The position numbers were made by a program, and so were the translations under genes. DNA of 64,000 bases from JADJPO01 sp046330955 (GTDB lineage Bacteria; Actinomycetota; Actinomycetes; Actinomycetales; Kineosporiaceae). Shown piece after piece: positions 45,277-54,068 of the stretch. Location: positions 86,899 to 150,898 of the forward strand of contig JAXLRT010000012.1 of NCBI GenBank assembly GCA_046330955.1. The letters are read 5' to 3'. Position 1 is the stretch's first letter, and each line of letters starts with the position of its first letter. The notes beneath the pieces were generated by a model that had not been told where the DNA came from, made no database searches, and worked only from the letters and a program-made list of their open reading frames with translations.

Positions 45277-46254
45277 ATGCATGCCCGGCAAACCCTGTCA
45301 CCCGCTCTTCGACGGCTGATCCAGGTACAGCAGGGTGTCGTCAGTCATCGGCAACTGCTCGAAGGCGGGCTGTCACCTCGGGCGGTGGAACGGCTCGCCA
45401 AGGGCTGGCATCGCATGGCCCGAGGCATCCATCTGATCGGCCTGGTCACCGACGAGCCACCCCTGATGGCCCGGGTGTGGACGGGCATCCTGCTCGGCGG
45501 CCCAGGTGCCCGTGCTGCCCGGTTGACCGCGGCGTTGCTGGACGATCTGGCCGCCCCCGGTGAGCGATTCCGCGATCGGCAGGGCCATTGGCGGGTGACC
45601 GACAACGAGGTCGAGATCCTGGTTCCGGGCGGGCCACGCGGACCGCGCCCGGGGTTTCTCTTCCTGCGGGAGAGCCCGGGCGTGCGCTTGCCGTCCGCCG
45701 CGCGGGAACCACATCGCACACGCATCGAGGACTCGGTGCTGGACCTGTGTGCCACGAGCAACGAGGAGTCGGCCGTCATGTGGCTCACCCGCGCCTGTCA
45801 ACGCCGGCTGACCACCGCCGACAAGCTCCGGTCGCGGCTGCAGGAACGCCCCAACGCCACCTCGAGAGCCTGGCTCATCGAGGTGCTCACCGACGCGGCA
45901 CACGGGGCGACGAGCAATCTCGAACTCCATGCGCTGCGCGAGGTCTTCCGGCCCCATGGCCTGCCGATGCCGACCCTGCAACATCGCACCGGCACGGGGA
46001 ACCGGGTGGCCGACGCGGCGCTCCCGTCCTACCGGCTGCTGATCGAATTCGACGGCCGGTTGGGGCATGTCGAAGAGGGCAGTTTTCGCGACCGTCTGCG
46101 GGACAACGCCCACACCCTCGATGGCTGGATCACCCTGCGCTTCGGCTGGTCCGACGTGCTCGCCGACCCGTGCGGTGTCGCCAGGATGATCGCACAGGCC
46201 CTGCACCGCCTCGGCTGGACCGGTGGGCTCACCCGCTGCCCCCGGTGCCGGTGA
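45277..46254 (+). CDS. AbiEi-like N-terminal HTH plus DUF559-type nuclease-fold protein
   Basis: 325 aa from ATG at 45277 (MHARQTLSPALRRLIQVQQG); the frame continues upstream without a better start. The N-terminus (VVSHRQLLEGGLSPRAVERL, GWHRMARGIHLIGLV) resembles the winged-helix AbiEi antitoxin domain. The C-terminal 100 residues (RLLIEFDGRLGHVEEGSFRD, DNAHTLDGWITLRFGWSDVL) have the DUF559/Vsr-like endonuclease pattern with a conserved Asp and His-Glu. Many actinobacteria carry such solo genes in variable sites. Function unproven; a nucleic-acid defence or toxin-related role is possible. Framed by two near-identical palindromes. Confidence 0.78.
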   Translation: MHARQTLSPALRRLIQVQQGVVSHRQLLEGGLSPRAVERLAKGWHRMARGIHLIGLVTDEPPLMARVWTGILLGGPGARAARLTAALLDDLAAPGERFRDRQGHWRVTDNEVEILVPGGPRGPRPGFLFLRESPGVRLPSAAREPHRTRIEDSVLDLCATSNEESAVMWLTRACQRRLTTADKLRSRLQERPNATSRAWLIEVLTDAAHGATSNLELHALREVFRPHGLPMPTLQHRTGTGNRVADAALPSYRLLIEFDGRLGHVEEGSFRDRLRDNAHTLDGWITLRFGWSDVLADPCGVARMIAQALHRLGWTGGLTRCPRCR

Positions 46255-46268
46255 CACACGAGGTGGAC

Positions 46269-46310
46269 TTCGTCGAGTTGACCACCGACATCGGTGGTCA
46301 ACCCCACGAA
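46269..46310. terminator. 42-bp palindrome, copy 2, between DUF559-type gene and ffh
   Basis: GTTGACCACCGA-CA-TCGGTGGTCAAC forms a perfect core, extended by TTCGT and ACGAA. It sits between two convergent genes (stops 46254 and 46330), so it is well placed as a bidirectional terminator. Sister copy at 45165-45206. Confidence 0.7.
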
Positions 46311-46329
46311 CCCTGGCGCACCAGGGCCG

Positions 46330-47949
46330 TCAGCGGCCGAGGAACTTCTCGAAGCCGGGGGGCAGCTCGAGGTTGGAGGGGTCGATCGTGCCGGGACCGG
46401 GGTCCTTGCCGCCGAGACCGCCCAGGATGCCGCCGGTGCCGGCGGCGCCGGAGGACGTCCCCTCGCGCGCGGCCCGTTCCTGCTGCGCGCGCTTGGCCGG
46501 GTTGCCGGACTTGGCCTTGCCCTTGCGGGCCGGCGGGGCGGTGCGACCGCGGGACTTCTTGCCGCCGCCGATGCCGGGCATGCCGGGCATCCCCATGCCG
46601 GGCATGCCCCCCATGCCCCGGCGCATCTGGCGCATCATCTTCTGTGCCTCGGTGAACCGCTCCATCAGCGTGTTCACCTCGCTGACCTGCACCCCGGAAC
46701 CCTTGGCGATGCGCAGCCGGCGCGAGCCGTTGAGGATCTTCGGCTGGCGACGCTCCTGCGGCGTCATCGACTTGATGATCGCCTCGACCCGGTCCATCTC
46801 GCGCTCGTCGAAGTTCTCGAGCTGCTCGCGCAGCTCGCCCATGCCGGGCAGCATGCCGAGCATCTTCTTGATCGAGCCCATGTTCTTCAGGGCGGCCATC
46901 TGCTGCAGGAAGTCGTCGAGGGTGAAGTCCTCGTCGGCGGCGAACTTGGCCGCCATCGCCTCGGCCTGCTCGGCATCGAACGCCTTCTGCGCCTGCTCGA
47001 TCAGGGTGAGCACGTCACCCATGTCCAGGATCCGCGAGGCCATCCGGTCGGGGTGGAACAGCTCGAACTCGTCGAGCTTCTCCCCCGTGGAGGCGAACAG
47101 GATCGGCTTGCCGGTGACCCCGACCACCGACAGCGCCGCACCACCGCGGGCGTCGCCGTCCAGCTTCGAGAGCACCACACCGGTGAAGCCCACGCCGTCG
47201 GCGAAGGCGTTGGCCGTCGCGACGGCGTCCTGGCCGATCATCGCGTCGACCACGAACAGGATCTCGTCAGGGTTGACCGCGTCGCGGATGTCGGCGGCCT
47301 GCGCCATCATCTCGGCGTCCACACCGAGACGGCCGGCGGTGTCGACGATGACGATGTCGTACTGCTTCTCGATCGCGTACTCGACACCCTGGGCGGCGAC
47401 CGCCACCGGATTGCCCACGCCCGCAGCCGGATTGGCGAGCGCGCCGGACGCCGAGGTGCCCGGGTGGGGCGCGAACACCTTCACCCCGGCACGTTCGCCG
47501 ACCACCGTCAACTGGTCGACGGCGTTGGGGCGCTGCAGGTCACAGGCCACCAGCAGCGGGGTGTGGCCCTGCTCTTTCAGCCACCGACCGAGCTTGCCGG
47601 CCAGGGTCGTCTTACCGGCACCCTGCAGACCCGCCAGCAGGATCACCGTGGGCGGCAACTTGGCCAGCTGCAGCCGGCGGGTCTCGCCACCGAGCACCGC
47701 GACCAGCTCTTCGTGCACGATCTGCACGACCTGCTGCGCCGGGTTCAACGCCTGCGAGACCTCGGCCGACAGCGCCCGTTCCCGGATCTGGCCACAGAAC
47801 CCCCGGACGACGGGCAGCGCGACGTCGGCGTCCAGCAGGGCGCGGCGGATCTCACGGATGGTGGCGTCGACGTCGGCCTCGGACAGCCGACCCTTGCCGC
47901 GCAGGGACTTGAAGGTCGCGGTCAGCCGCTCAGAGAGGTTCGCAAACAC
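46330..47949 (-). CDS. ffh: Signal recognition particle protein Ffh
   Basis: 539 aa from ATG at 47949. The NG GTPase has G1 ILLAGLQGAGKTTLAGKLG, G2 DLQRPNAVDQL, G3 IVIVDTAGRLGVDAEMM and G4 VVLSKLDGDARGGAA. A Met-rich M domain follows (MLGMLPGMGELREQ, KILNGSRRLRIAKGSGVQVS). It ends in a Gly/Met run (MGGMPGMGMPGMPGIGGG) and a basic tail. It binds signal sequences and 4.5S RNA, and docks on FtsY, encoded 6 kb away. Monocistronic here. Confidence 0.97.
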   Translation of the reverse strand: MFANLSERLTATFKSLRGKGRLSEADVDATIREIRRALLDADVALPVVRGFCGQIRERALSAEVSQALNPAQQVVQIVHEELVAVLGGETRRLQLAKLPPTVILLAGLQGAGKTTLAGKLGRWLKEQGHTPLLVACDLQRPNAVDQLTVVGERAGVKVFAPHPGTSASGALANPAAGVGNPVAVAAQGVEYAIEKQYDIVIVDTAGRLGVDAEMMAQAADIRDAVNPDEILFVVDAMIGQDAVATANAFADGVGFTGVVLSKLDGDARGGAALSVVGVTGKPILFASTGEKLDEFELFHPDRMASRILDMGDVLTLIEQAQKAFDAEQAEAMAAKFAADEDFTLDDFLQQMAALKNMGSIKKMLGMLPGMGELREQLENFDEREMDRVEAIIKSMTPQERRQPKILNGSRRLRIAKGSGVQVSEVNTLMERFTEAQKMMRQMRRGMGGMPGMGMPGMPGIGGGKKSRGRTAPPARKGKAKSGNPAKRAQQERAAREGTSSGAAGTGGILGGLGGKDPGPGTIDPSNLELPPGFEKFLGR

Positions 47950-48120
47950 GGCCCAAGCCTAACCGGCGGACGATCCGGTGAGCCGCTGACCACTCGCCGC
48001 ACCGCCGACGCCGAAGGGCTCGGCGACCCAGGGGATTTTTCGACCCAAGCGATCAGAGCACGTACAGATCGACTCCCAGCGCGTGATCACCACGGCATCG
48101 CGTGCCCTAAGCTCCCGTTG

Positions 48121-48156
48121 ATCACTCCTAGTGATTGTTCGACTACTCTAAGGAGT
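48121..48156 (+). promoter_or_regulatory. Two mutually exclusive hairpins at the start of the lectin-like gene
   Basis: ATCACT-CCT-AGTGAT (48121-48135) and ACTCCT...AGGAGT (48124-48129 with 48151-48156) share bases and cannot both form. The second would hide AAGGAG, the only good Shine-Dalgarno nearby. The only conventional in-frame start (TTG 48135) lies within the first. Confidence 0.35.
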
Positions 48157-49661
48157 CAGCCGCGAGGCCCACGTCTGCGACCACCCGGCGGGGAACACCC
48201 CACCTCAGAACCCGACTGCTGGCCACGCTGGCCGGAGGTGCCCTCGCCGTCAGCGGCGTCCTCGGCACCGCTCTCCCCGCAGCTGCCGTCGGCCTGCAAA
48301 TCACCTCCACGACCACGACCAGCGCCGTGGTCGACGTCGCCACCCCGCTGGCCGGATTGGGCATCCACAACACCAGCGGAACCCAGCAGGTTTCGCTCGC
48401 CACCGACCAGGGAAGCCTGACCCTGACCAGCCATGCCAACCTCACCCTGGCCTACGGATACACCTGGCAAGGCCCTGAGCTGGCCTTCACCGGGACGGAA
48501 GCCAACATCAACGCCGCGCTGGCGACCGCCCGGTTCACCGCCGCCTCGGCGGGCACCGCGACCATCTCGCTGGCGACGGCCCCGTACTCGGCCGGCAAGG
48601 CCTTCTTGGCCGCCAATGGTCACTACTACGAGTATGTCGCCGCTGCCAGCATCACCTGGACGAGCGCCAAGACCGCCGCGGAGCTGAAGTCGTACAACGG
48701 CGAGAGCGGATACCTGGCCCAGATCCCGAACGCCACGGTCAACCAGTTCATCTCGAACAAGATCCAGAACGCGACGAATGTGTGGATCGGCGGCCATGCC
48801 GCCGATGTGAGCGGCGTGCGCACCTGGACCTGGTCCGGCGGTCCCCTCGACGGGGAGATGTTCACCGAGTGCTCCAACGCTCAGGGCACCTGCACCCATG
48901 CCGTCGGCGACGCGGGCAAGTACAAGGCGTGGGCGAACAGCGAACCCAACAATGCCGGTGGCGCCGAGGACAAGGCGGTGACCAACTGGCAGGGCAGCGT
49001 CGGCGCGTGGAACGACCTGTCGAACAGCTCGCCGGCCGTCGGCGGCTACGTGGTCGAGTACGGGGGCAACACCCCGATGACCGGTGTCGCCTCGGACTCC
49101 AGCACGGTCACGGTCGACGCGTGGCAGCCTGGCACAGCCGCGAAGATCACCCAGGCGATCGCGGGCGACAAGAGCGCCGGCATCATCTGGACGGCGGCCC
49201 ACCCGATCGGTGTCAGCGTCACCCACTCCACGGCCGTGGCCCAGCCCGGTGGCACCTCGTGCACCACCACCGGCACGACCTGCGTCATCACGAACCTGGT
49301 CAACGGCCGCCTCTACACCGTCCGGGTCACCGCCTATGACGGCAACGGCAACGCCCTCACCACCTCGGCCAAGGCGAAGGTCACCCCCCGCCCGGGGGTG
49401 GCTCTCAACCCCGACCGCGTCCGCCCCGGTGGCACCGCCTCCTTCAGCGCAGCAGGGTTCAAGTCCGGCAGCACGGTGGTGGTCACCCGCAACGGTGCCG
49501 TCGTGGCCGAGCCCACGGCGAACGCCAACGGTGTGATCGGACCGCTGCGGATCGCCGTCCCGGCCTCTGCCCGCGGCACGATCACCGTGGTCGCCACCGG
49601 ACCCAAGCCCTTGGGCACGGGCACCATCGTCCGCAAGGACACCATCACGGTCACCCGCTGA
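48135..49661 (+). CDS. Secreted C-type-lectin-like protein with FN3/Ig-like domains
   Basis: 508 aa from TTG at 48135, the only conventional start after an in-frame TAG at 48129, and without a proper Shine-Dalgarno. Residues about 25-52 form a signal peptide (LLATLAGGALAVSGVLGTAL then PAAA). A beta-rich region is followed at about 160-310 by a CTLD: GHYYEYVAAASITWTSAKTA, NVWIGGHAADVSG, YKAWANSEPNNAGG and GAWNDLSN, the WIG and EPN-WND marks. An FN3-like domain (WTAAHPIGVSVT, NGRLYTVRVTAYDGNG) and a terminal Ig-like domain (PGGTASFSAAGFKSGSTVVV) complete it. Likely surface or secreted carbohydrate/ice/protein binder. No anchor is visible. Confidence 0.82.
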   Translation: MFDYSKESAARPTSATTRRGTPHLRTRLLATLAGGALAVSGVLGTALPAAAVGLQITSTTTTSAVVDVATPLAGLGIHNTSGTQQVSLATDQGSLTLTSHANLTLAYGYTWQGPELAFTGTEANINAALATARFTAASAGTATISLATAPYSAGKAFLAANGHYYEYVAAASITWTSAKTAAELKSYNGESGYLAQIPNATVNQFISNKIQNATNVWIGGHAADVSGVRTWTWSGGPLDGEMFTECSNAQGTCTHAVGDAGKYKAWANSEPNNAGGAEDKAVTNWQGSVGAWNDLSNSSPAVGGYVVEYGGNTPMTGVASDSSTVTVDAWQPGTAAKITQAIAGDKSAGIIWTAAHPIGVSVTHSTAVAQPGGTSCTTTGTTCVITNLVNGRLYTVRVTAYDGNGNALTTSAKAKVTPRPGVALNPDRVRPGGTASFSAAGFKSGSTVVVTRNGAVVAEPTANANGVIGPLRIAVPASARGTITVVATGPKPLGTGTIVRKDTITVTR

Positions 49662-49687
49662 CGAGCTGACCGGCGGTCGAGTAGAGC

Positions 49688-49714
49688 GTCGGGGGCCGGG
49701 CAACCGCCCCCGAC
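49688..49714. terminator. Hairpin between convergent lectin-like gene and glnD
   Basis: GTCGGGGGC (49688-49696) and GCCCCCGAC (49706-49714) form a perfect 9-bp GC-rich stem with a 9-nt loop, 26 bp past the lectin stop and 61 bp past the glnD stop. Confidence 0.75.
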
Positions 49715-49775
49715 CACGATCGAAGGCCGTGAGGCAGGCAACGCCGAGCACGGACGGACCGCTGATCCGGGCCGG

Positions 49776-52202
49776 CTAGACCTCACCGGGCAGGCTCGCG
49801 GCGTCCACCAGCGCAGCGATGGCCGCGGCGACCCGCCCCGGGCTGAGCTGCGATCCATGGGGTTCGGCCAGGTAGAGCACGTCGACGGCCTGCCCCCCGT
49901 GCGTGGCCACGTGCGCCGATCGGACGTCGATCCCCAGGGCCGCGAGCGCGCTGCCCAGGCCGTGCAGCAGCCCCGGCCGATCGGCCGCCCGCACCTCCAT
50001 GACCGTGGAGTCCCCCGAGGCCTGCGGCAGCAGGACGACGCGTGGTTGCGCGGCCGCGGCCGTCGCCGGCCGGTAACCGGCGTCGCGCCGGGCCAGCCGG
50101 TCGAGCACGCTGCGGTCGCCGGCTGCCAGCCGGCGCAGCGAGGTCTCGAGCGTGGCGGCCTCGGGCATGGTGGCGGCACCCGGGTCGACGTACCAGGTGT
50201 CGACCGCGATCCCTGCCGCACCAGCGGGTCCCGGCACGGTCCGGACCAGTGCCGACCGCACCGCGAGGCGGAACGAGGCCAGGGTGCCGGCGATGTCGGC
50301 CAGCAGCCCCGGCCGGTCCGGCGCCACCACGCTCACCACGTAGTGGTCGACCCGTTCGCCGGCGAAACTCATCGGCTGAATCGCGACGTGCGGCCGGCCG
50401 TCCTGTTCGACCGCGGCAACCAGCGAGGCCTCGGCCTCACCGATCGGTGCCGGGCCGGGCGGCGGCAGCCCCTTCATCGCCGAGCGGGCGCGACGCACCA
50501 GGTCGTCCACCAACCGGGCCCGCCACGGCGTCCAGGCGGCCGGCCCGGCGGCGCGGGCGTCCGCCTCGGTCAGCGACCGCAACAGGTCCAGCACGTCGGC
50601 GCGGCCATCCACCGCTTCGACCAGGGCAGCGACCGTTCCCGGGTCGTCGGGATCGCGACGGGTGGCCAGCTCGACCAGGGTCAAGTGCTCGGCGACCAGG
50701 CGTTCGATCACGTCGACGTCCTCGGGCGGCAATCCCATTCGGACGACGATCCTGCGCGCCAGCGGGGCACCCACCTGCGAGTGGTCCATGGCGCCCGGCA
50801 ACTTGCCGATGTCGTGCAGCAGGGCGGCCAGCAGGAGCAGATCCGGGCGGGCGGCGTAGCGCAGGAAGGCGCCGGCCTCGATCACCGTCTGCACCAGGTG
50901 GCGGTCGACGGTGTGACGGTGGATCGCGTTGCGCTGCGGGCGGTTTCGCACCCCGGACCATTCCGGGATCCACCGTGTGATCATCGCGGCCAGGTCGAGG
51001 GATTCCCACACCCCGACCAGCCCCGGCCCGGCACCGAGCGCATCGACCAGCGCCTCGCGGGCGGCGGGCGGCCACGGCTCGGGCAGGTCGGGACTCGCGG
51101 TGACCAGGTGGTTCACGGTCACCGGGCTCAGCGGCAACCTCGATCGGGCGGCGACGGCCAGCGCGCGCAGGGCGAGCACCGGATCGCTCTCGGGCCGCAC
51201 GCCTGCACCCAGCACCACCTCACCGTCGTGCTCGACCAGCCCGTGGCCGAGCGGGCGCAGCTGGGGCGGGCGCGCCGAGCGCTGCCCGAGGAAGCGGCGG
51301 CTGCGCCGCATCGGCAGGGACTGCCGGGCGCGCCGCACGGTGATGTCGACGGCGTGAGCCACGGTGCGTCCGGCCTGGGCCAGCCCCGCGAGCAGTTCGT
51401 CGGCGTCGGTGACGCCGACCGCGACGGCGACGGCATCTTGATCGGCCATCAACAGCCGCTCCAGGCCCTTGCCGGTCACCACGTGGACGGCGTCGCGCAC
51501 GTCGAGCAGGTGCTGGTGGGCGGCGTCCACCTCACCGTGGGGACGGTCCGTGGCCCAGCTGGCCGCCAGCGCCCGCAACACGGTCACGTCCCGCAGTCCG
51601 CCGCGGGACTCCTTCAGGTCCGGCTCGATCATCGTGGCGATCTCACCGAACCGGCCCGCGCGGTCGGTGAGCAGTTCGAGCAGTTCGGGCAATCGGCGCT
51701 GGATGCCGGCCCGCCAGTCGCTGAGCAACTGAGCCCGGGTGCGCACGGCCAGGTCGAGGTCACCGGCGACCCCGCGCAGGTCGAGCAGGCCGATCCCGGC
51801 CGAGGCGTCCGAGGCCGCGATCTCGCGGCACTGGGCCGGCGTCCGCACCGAGTGATCGATGCGAGAACCGCTGTCCCACAACGGGTACCAGAGTCGTTCG
51901 GCCAGTTCACCGATGTGCTCGGTGCTGCGGCGTCCGTCGTGCAACAGCACCAGGTCGAGGTCGCTGGCCGGGCCGCAGTCGCCCCGAGCAACGCTGCCGA
52001 CAACGGCCAGCGCGACGCCATCGGAGACCTCGGCCGCCGCGTCGACCCAGGCCTGGCCGAGTGCCCGCTCGACGAGCGAGGTCATGGCCAGCCGCCGGGT
52101 CGGGCCCGGCGGACCGCCCCGCAGGGCCAGCGCCAGTCGTTCGCGGCGCAGGTCCTGCGGGGCGGGTGCGGCGTCCGAGGCCGCGGGGGCGTCAGACCGC
52201 AT
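49776..52202 (-). CDS. glnD: PII nucleotidyltransferase GlnD
   Basis: 808 aa from ATG at 52202, overlapping glnK by 11 bp. Domains in order: nucleotidyltransferase (VALAVVGSVARGDCGPASDL with DLVLLHD, about 65-90), a linker helical region, an HD phosphohydrolase (LLLAALLHDIGKLPGAMDHS, about 450), then two ACT domains (HYVVSVVAPDRPGLLADIAG and MEVRAADRPGLLHGLGSALA). It modifies and demodifies the PII protein according to glutamine; in actinobacteria the homologue adenylylates GlnK. Last gene of amt-glnK-glnD. Confidence 0.95.
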   Translation of the reverse strand: MRSDAPAASDAAPAPQDLRRERLALALRGGPPGPTRRLAMTSLVERALGQAWVDAAAEVSDGVALAVVGSVARGDCGPASDLDLVLLHDGRRSTEHIGELAERLWYPLWDSGSRIDHSVRTPAQCREIAASDASAGIGLLDLRGVAGDLDLAVRTRAQLLSDWRAGIQRRLPELLELLTDRAGRFGEIATMIEPDLKESRGGLRDVTVLRALAASWATDRPHGEVDAAHQHLLDVRDAVHVVTGKGLERLLMADQDAVAVAVGVTDADELLAGLAQAGRTVAHAVDITVRRARQSLPMRRSRRFLGQRSARPPQLRPLGHGLVEHDGEVVLGAGVRPESDPVLALRALAVAARSRLPLSPVTVNHLVTASPDLPEPWPPAAREALVDALGAGPGLVGVWESLDLAAMITRWIPEWSGVRNRPQRNAIHRHTVDRHLVQTVIEAGAFLRYAARPDLLLLAALLHDIGKLPGAMDHSQVGAPLARRIVVRMGLPPEDVDVIERLVAEHLTLVELATRRDPDDPGTVAALVEAVDGRADVLDLLRSLTEADARAAGPAAWTPWRARLVDDLVRRARSAMKGLPPPGPAPIGEAEASLVAAVEQDGRPHVAIQPMSFAGERVDHYVVSVVAPDRPGLLADIAGTLASFRLAVRSALVRTVPGPAGAAGIAVDTWYVDPGAATMPEAATLETSLRRLAAGDRSVLDRLARRDAGYRPATAAAAQPRVVLLPQASGDSTVMEVRAADRPGLLHGLGSALAALGIDVRSAHVATHGGQAVDVLYLAEPHGSQLSPGRVAAAIAALVDAASLPGEV

Positions 52203-52530
52203 CGACCCCGTGCTCACCGGTGCGGACCCGAACCACGTCGTCGACGGGCACGGTCCACACCTTGCCGTCACCGATGCGACCGGTCTGGGCGCTCTTGACG
52301 ATCACCTCGACCACGTCCGCCGAGTCGGCGTCATCGACCAGGACCTCGATACGCACCTTCGGCACCAGGTCGACGGTGTACTCCGCGCCGCGGTAGACCT
52401 CGGTGTGACCACGCTGGCGACCATAGCCGCTGGCCTCACTGACCGTCATCCCCTGGACACCGAAGGCCTCCAGCGCCGCCTTGACCTCTTCCAGCTTGTG
52501 TGGCTTGACGATTCCCGTGATGAGCTTCAT
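52192..52530 (-). CDS. glnK: PII signal-transduction protein GlnK
   Basis: 112 aa; ATG at 52530 overlaps the amt stop (ATGA). MKLITGIVKPHKLEEVKAAL, the T-loop YGRQRGHTEVYRGAEYTVDL with Tyr51 as the modification site, then LVPKVRIEVLVDD and TGRIGDGKVWTVPVDDVVRV (B and C loops binding ATP and 2-oxoglutarate). It plugs the ammonium channel Amt and reports nitrogen status; modified by GlnD, encoded next. Confidence 0.97.
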   Translation of the reverse strand: MKLITGIVKPHKLEEVKAALEAFGVQGMTVSEASGYGRQRGHTEVYRGAEYTVDLVPKVRIEVLVDDADSADVVEVIVKSAQTGRIGDGKVWTVPVDDVVRVRTGEHGVDAV

Positions 52531-53876
52531 GCCGACACCTCCGAGGCAACGGGCGAGCTGGTGACCTTGGTGGCGCCGGACAGCACGCCGCTGCGGTAGC
52601 CGCCGGCCGTGGTGGTACCCAGCTCGTAGGCGGTCTCGGCGTGTTCGACGAGGTCGGCGCCGGCCTCCTGGTCATCGGCGTCGAGCCGGAACCCGATGGT
52701 CTTGTCGATGGCGAACCCGAGCACGAAGGCGATCACGAACGAGTACGCCAGCACGCTGAAGGCACCGGTGGCCTGCTTGCCCAACAGCTCCCAGCCGCCG
52801 CCGTAGAACAGCCCGTCGGCCGCCGCGCCGCCGGCGTTGGACACCTTCGCGGTGCTCATGAAGCCGAGGTACAGGCAGCCGACGATGCCGCCGACCAGGT
52901 GGACGCCGACCACGTCGAGCGAGTCGTCGAAGCCGAAGCGGTACTTCAGGCCCACGGCCATGGCGCAGATGCCGCCCGAGAGCAGACCGAGGACGACGGC
53001 CGACCAGGGGACGATGAACGCACAGGCCGGGGTGACCGCGACCAGACCGGCGACCGCACCCGAGGCACCGCCCAGGCTGGTGGCGTGACCGTCACGCAGC
53101 TTCTCCACCGCGAGCCAGCCGATCACGGCGGCAGCCGTGGCCACCTGGGTGTTGGTGAAGGCCAGACCGGCGAGCGATCCGGCGCTCAGGGCCGAGCCGG
53201 CGTTGAAGCCGAACCAGCCGAACCACAGCAGGCCGGCCCCGGTCAGCACCAGCGGCAGGTTGTGCGGCTTGAACTGCGCCTTGGGCCAGCCGTTGCGCTT
53301 GCCCAGCACGATCGCCAAGGCCAGGCCCGCCGCACCGGCGTTGATGTGGACGGCGGTACCACCCGCAAAGTCCTCGACACCCTTGGCGGCCAACCAGCCG
53401 GCGTGCTTGCCGTCGGCGTCACCGAAGTCGAACACCCAGTGCGCGACCGGGAAGTAGACCAGGCTGACCCAGATCGTCACGAAGACGGACCAACCCAGGA
53501 ACTTGGCGCGGTCGGCGATGGCACCCGAGATCAGCGCCGGGGTGATCACCGCGAACATCAGCTGGAACATCGAGAAGACCAGCAGCGGGATCTTGTACTC
53601 GGCCAGGTTGATGGTCGTGGCCTGCTTCAGCGCCTCGCCCATCCCGATGTAGCCGAAGTCGCCCATGAAGCCGTTGCCCTTGGCACCGAAGGCGACCGAG
53701 AAACCGAACAGCACCCACAGGATGCTGACGATGCCGATCGTGACGAACGACATCATCATCATGTTGAGCACGCTCTTGGCACGGACCATGCCGCCGTAGA
53801 AGAGCGCCAGGCCCGGGGTCATCAGCAGGACGAGCGCAGCGCTCGCCAGCACCCAGGCGGTATCTCCGGAATCCAT
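52527..53876 (-). CDS. amt: Ammonium transporter Amt
   Basis: 449 aa from ATG at 53876 with GAGGGG about 6 bp upstream. Eleven membrane helices; key features are MTPGLALFYGGMVRAKSVLN (helix 1), HWVFDFGDADGKHAGWLAAK with GVEDFAGGTAVHINAGAAGL (periplasmic gate and first pore His), GLLWFGWFGFNAGSALSAGS, and VVGVHLVGGIVGCLYLGFMS (second His). The C-terminal tail of about 55 residues is cytoplasmic and would bind GlnK. It starts the amt-glnK-glnD operon; GlnR-like sites lie upstream. Confidence 0.96.
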   Translation of the reverse strand: MDSGDTAWVLASAALVLLMTPGLALFYGGMVRAKSVLNMMMMSFVTIGIVSILWVLFGFSVAFGAKGNGFMGDFGYIGMGEALKQATTINLAEYKIPLLVFSMFQLMFAVITPALISGAIADRAKFLGWSVFVTIWVSLVYFPVAHWVFDFGDADGKHAGWLAAKGVEDFAGGTAVHINAGAAGLALAIVLGKRNGWPKAQFKPHNLPLVLTGAGLLWFGWFGFNAGSALSAGSLAGLAFTNTQVATAAAVIGWLAVEKLRDGHATSLGGASGAVAGLVAVTPACAFIVPWSAVVLGLLSGGICAMAVGLKYRFGFDDSLDVVGVHLVGGIVGCLYLGFMSTAKVSNAGGAAADGLFYGGGWELLGKQATGAFSVLAYSFVIAFVLGFAIDKTIGFRLDADDQEAGADLVEHAETAYELGTTTAGGYRSGVLSGATKVTSSPVASEVSA

Positions 53877-53983
53877 CCGTACCCCTCGAGGTCGTGGAAT
53901 GTGAGCAGAAGTGCGGCGCCACAACGACGGGGCGACCTGGCGACAACGTTTCCCGGAAGGTGTTTCGCCGGCGGGCGGGTCAG

Positions 53984-54030
53984 GTTACGAGCATGTGACC
54001 GAGGCAGAGTCCATGTGAAACCTGCGTTAC
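53984..54030 (-). promoter_or_regulatory. Two GlnR-like half-site pairs upstream of amt
   Basis: On the minus strand GTCAC-n6-GTAAC (53999-53984) fits the actinobacterial GlnR box gTnAC-n6-GnAAC; GTAAC-n6-TTCAC (54030-54015) fits it partly. They are 15 bp apart and 108-154 bp before the amt start. GlnR activates amtB-glnK-glnD in Streptomyces and mycobacteria under nitrogen limitation. Confidence 0.55.
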
Positions 54031-54068
54031 CTGCGAGTCGGCGACGACGTGCGCCGCCGGAGGCGCGG

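Noticed and set aside
46294..48420. Long plus-strand frames opposite ffh
   Set aside because: Shadow frames of ffh caused by high GC; no recognisable motif.
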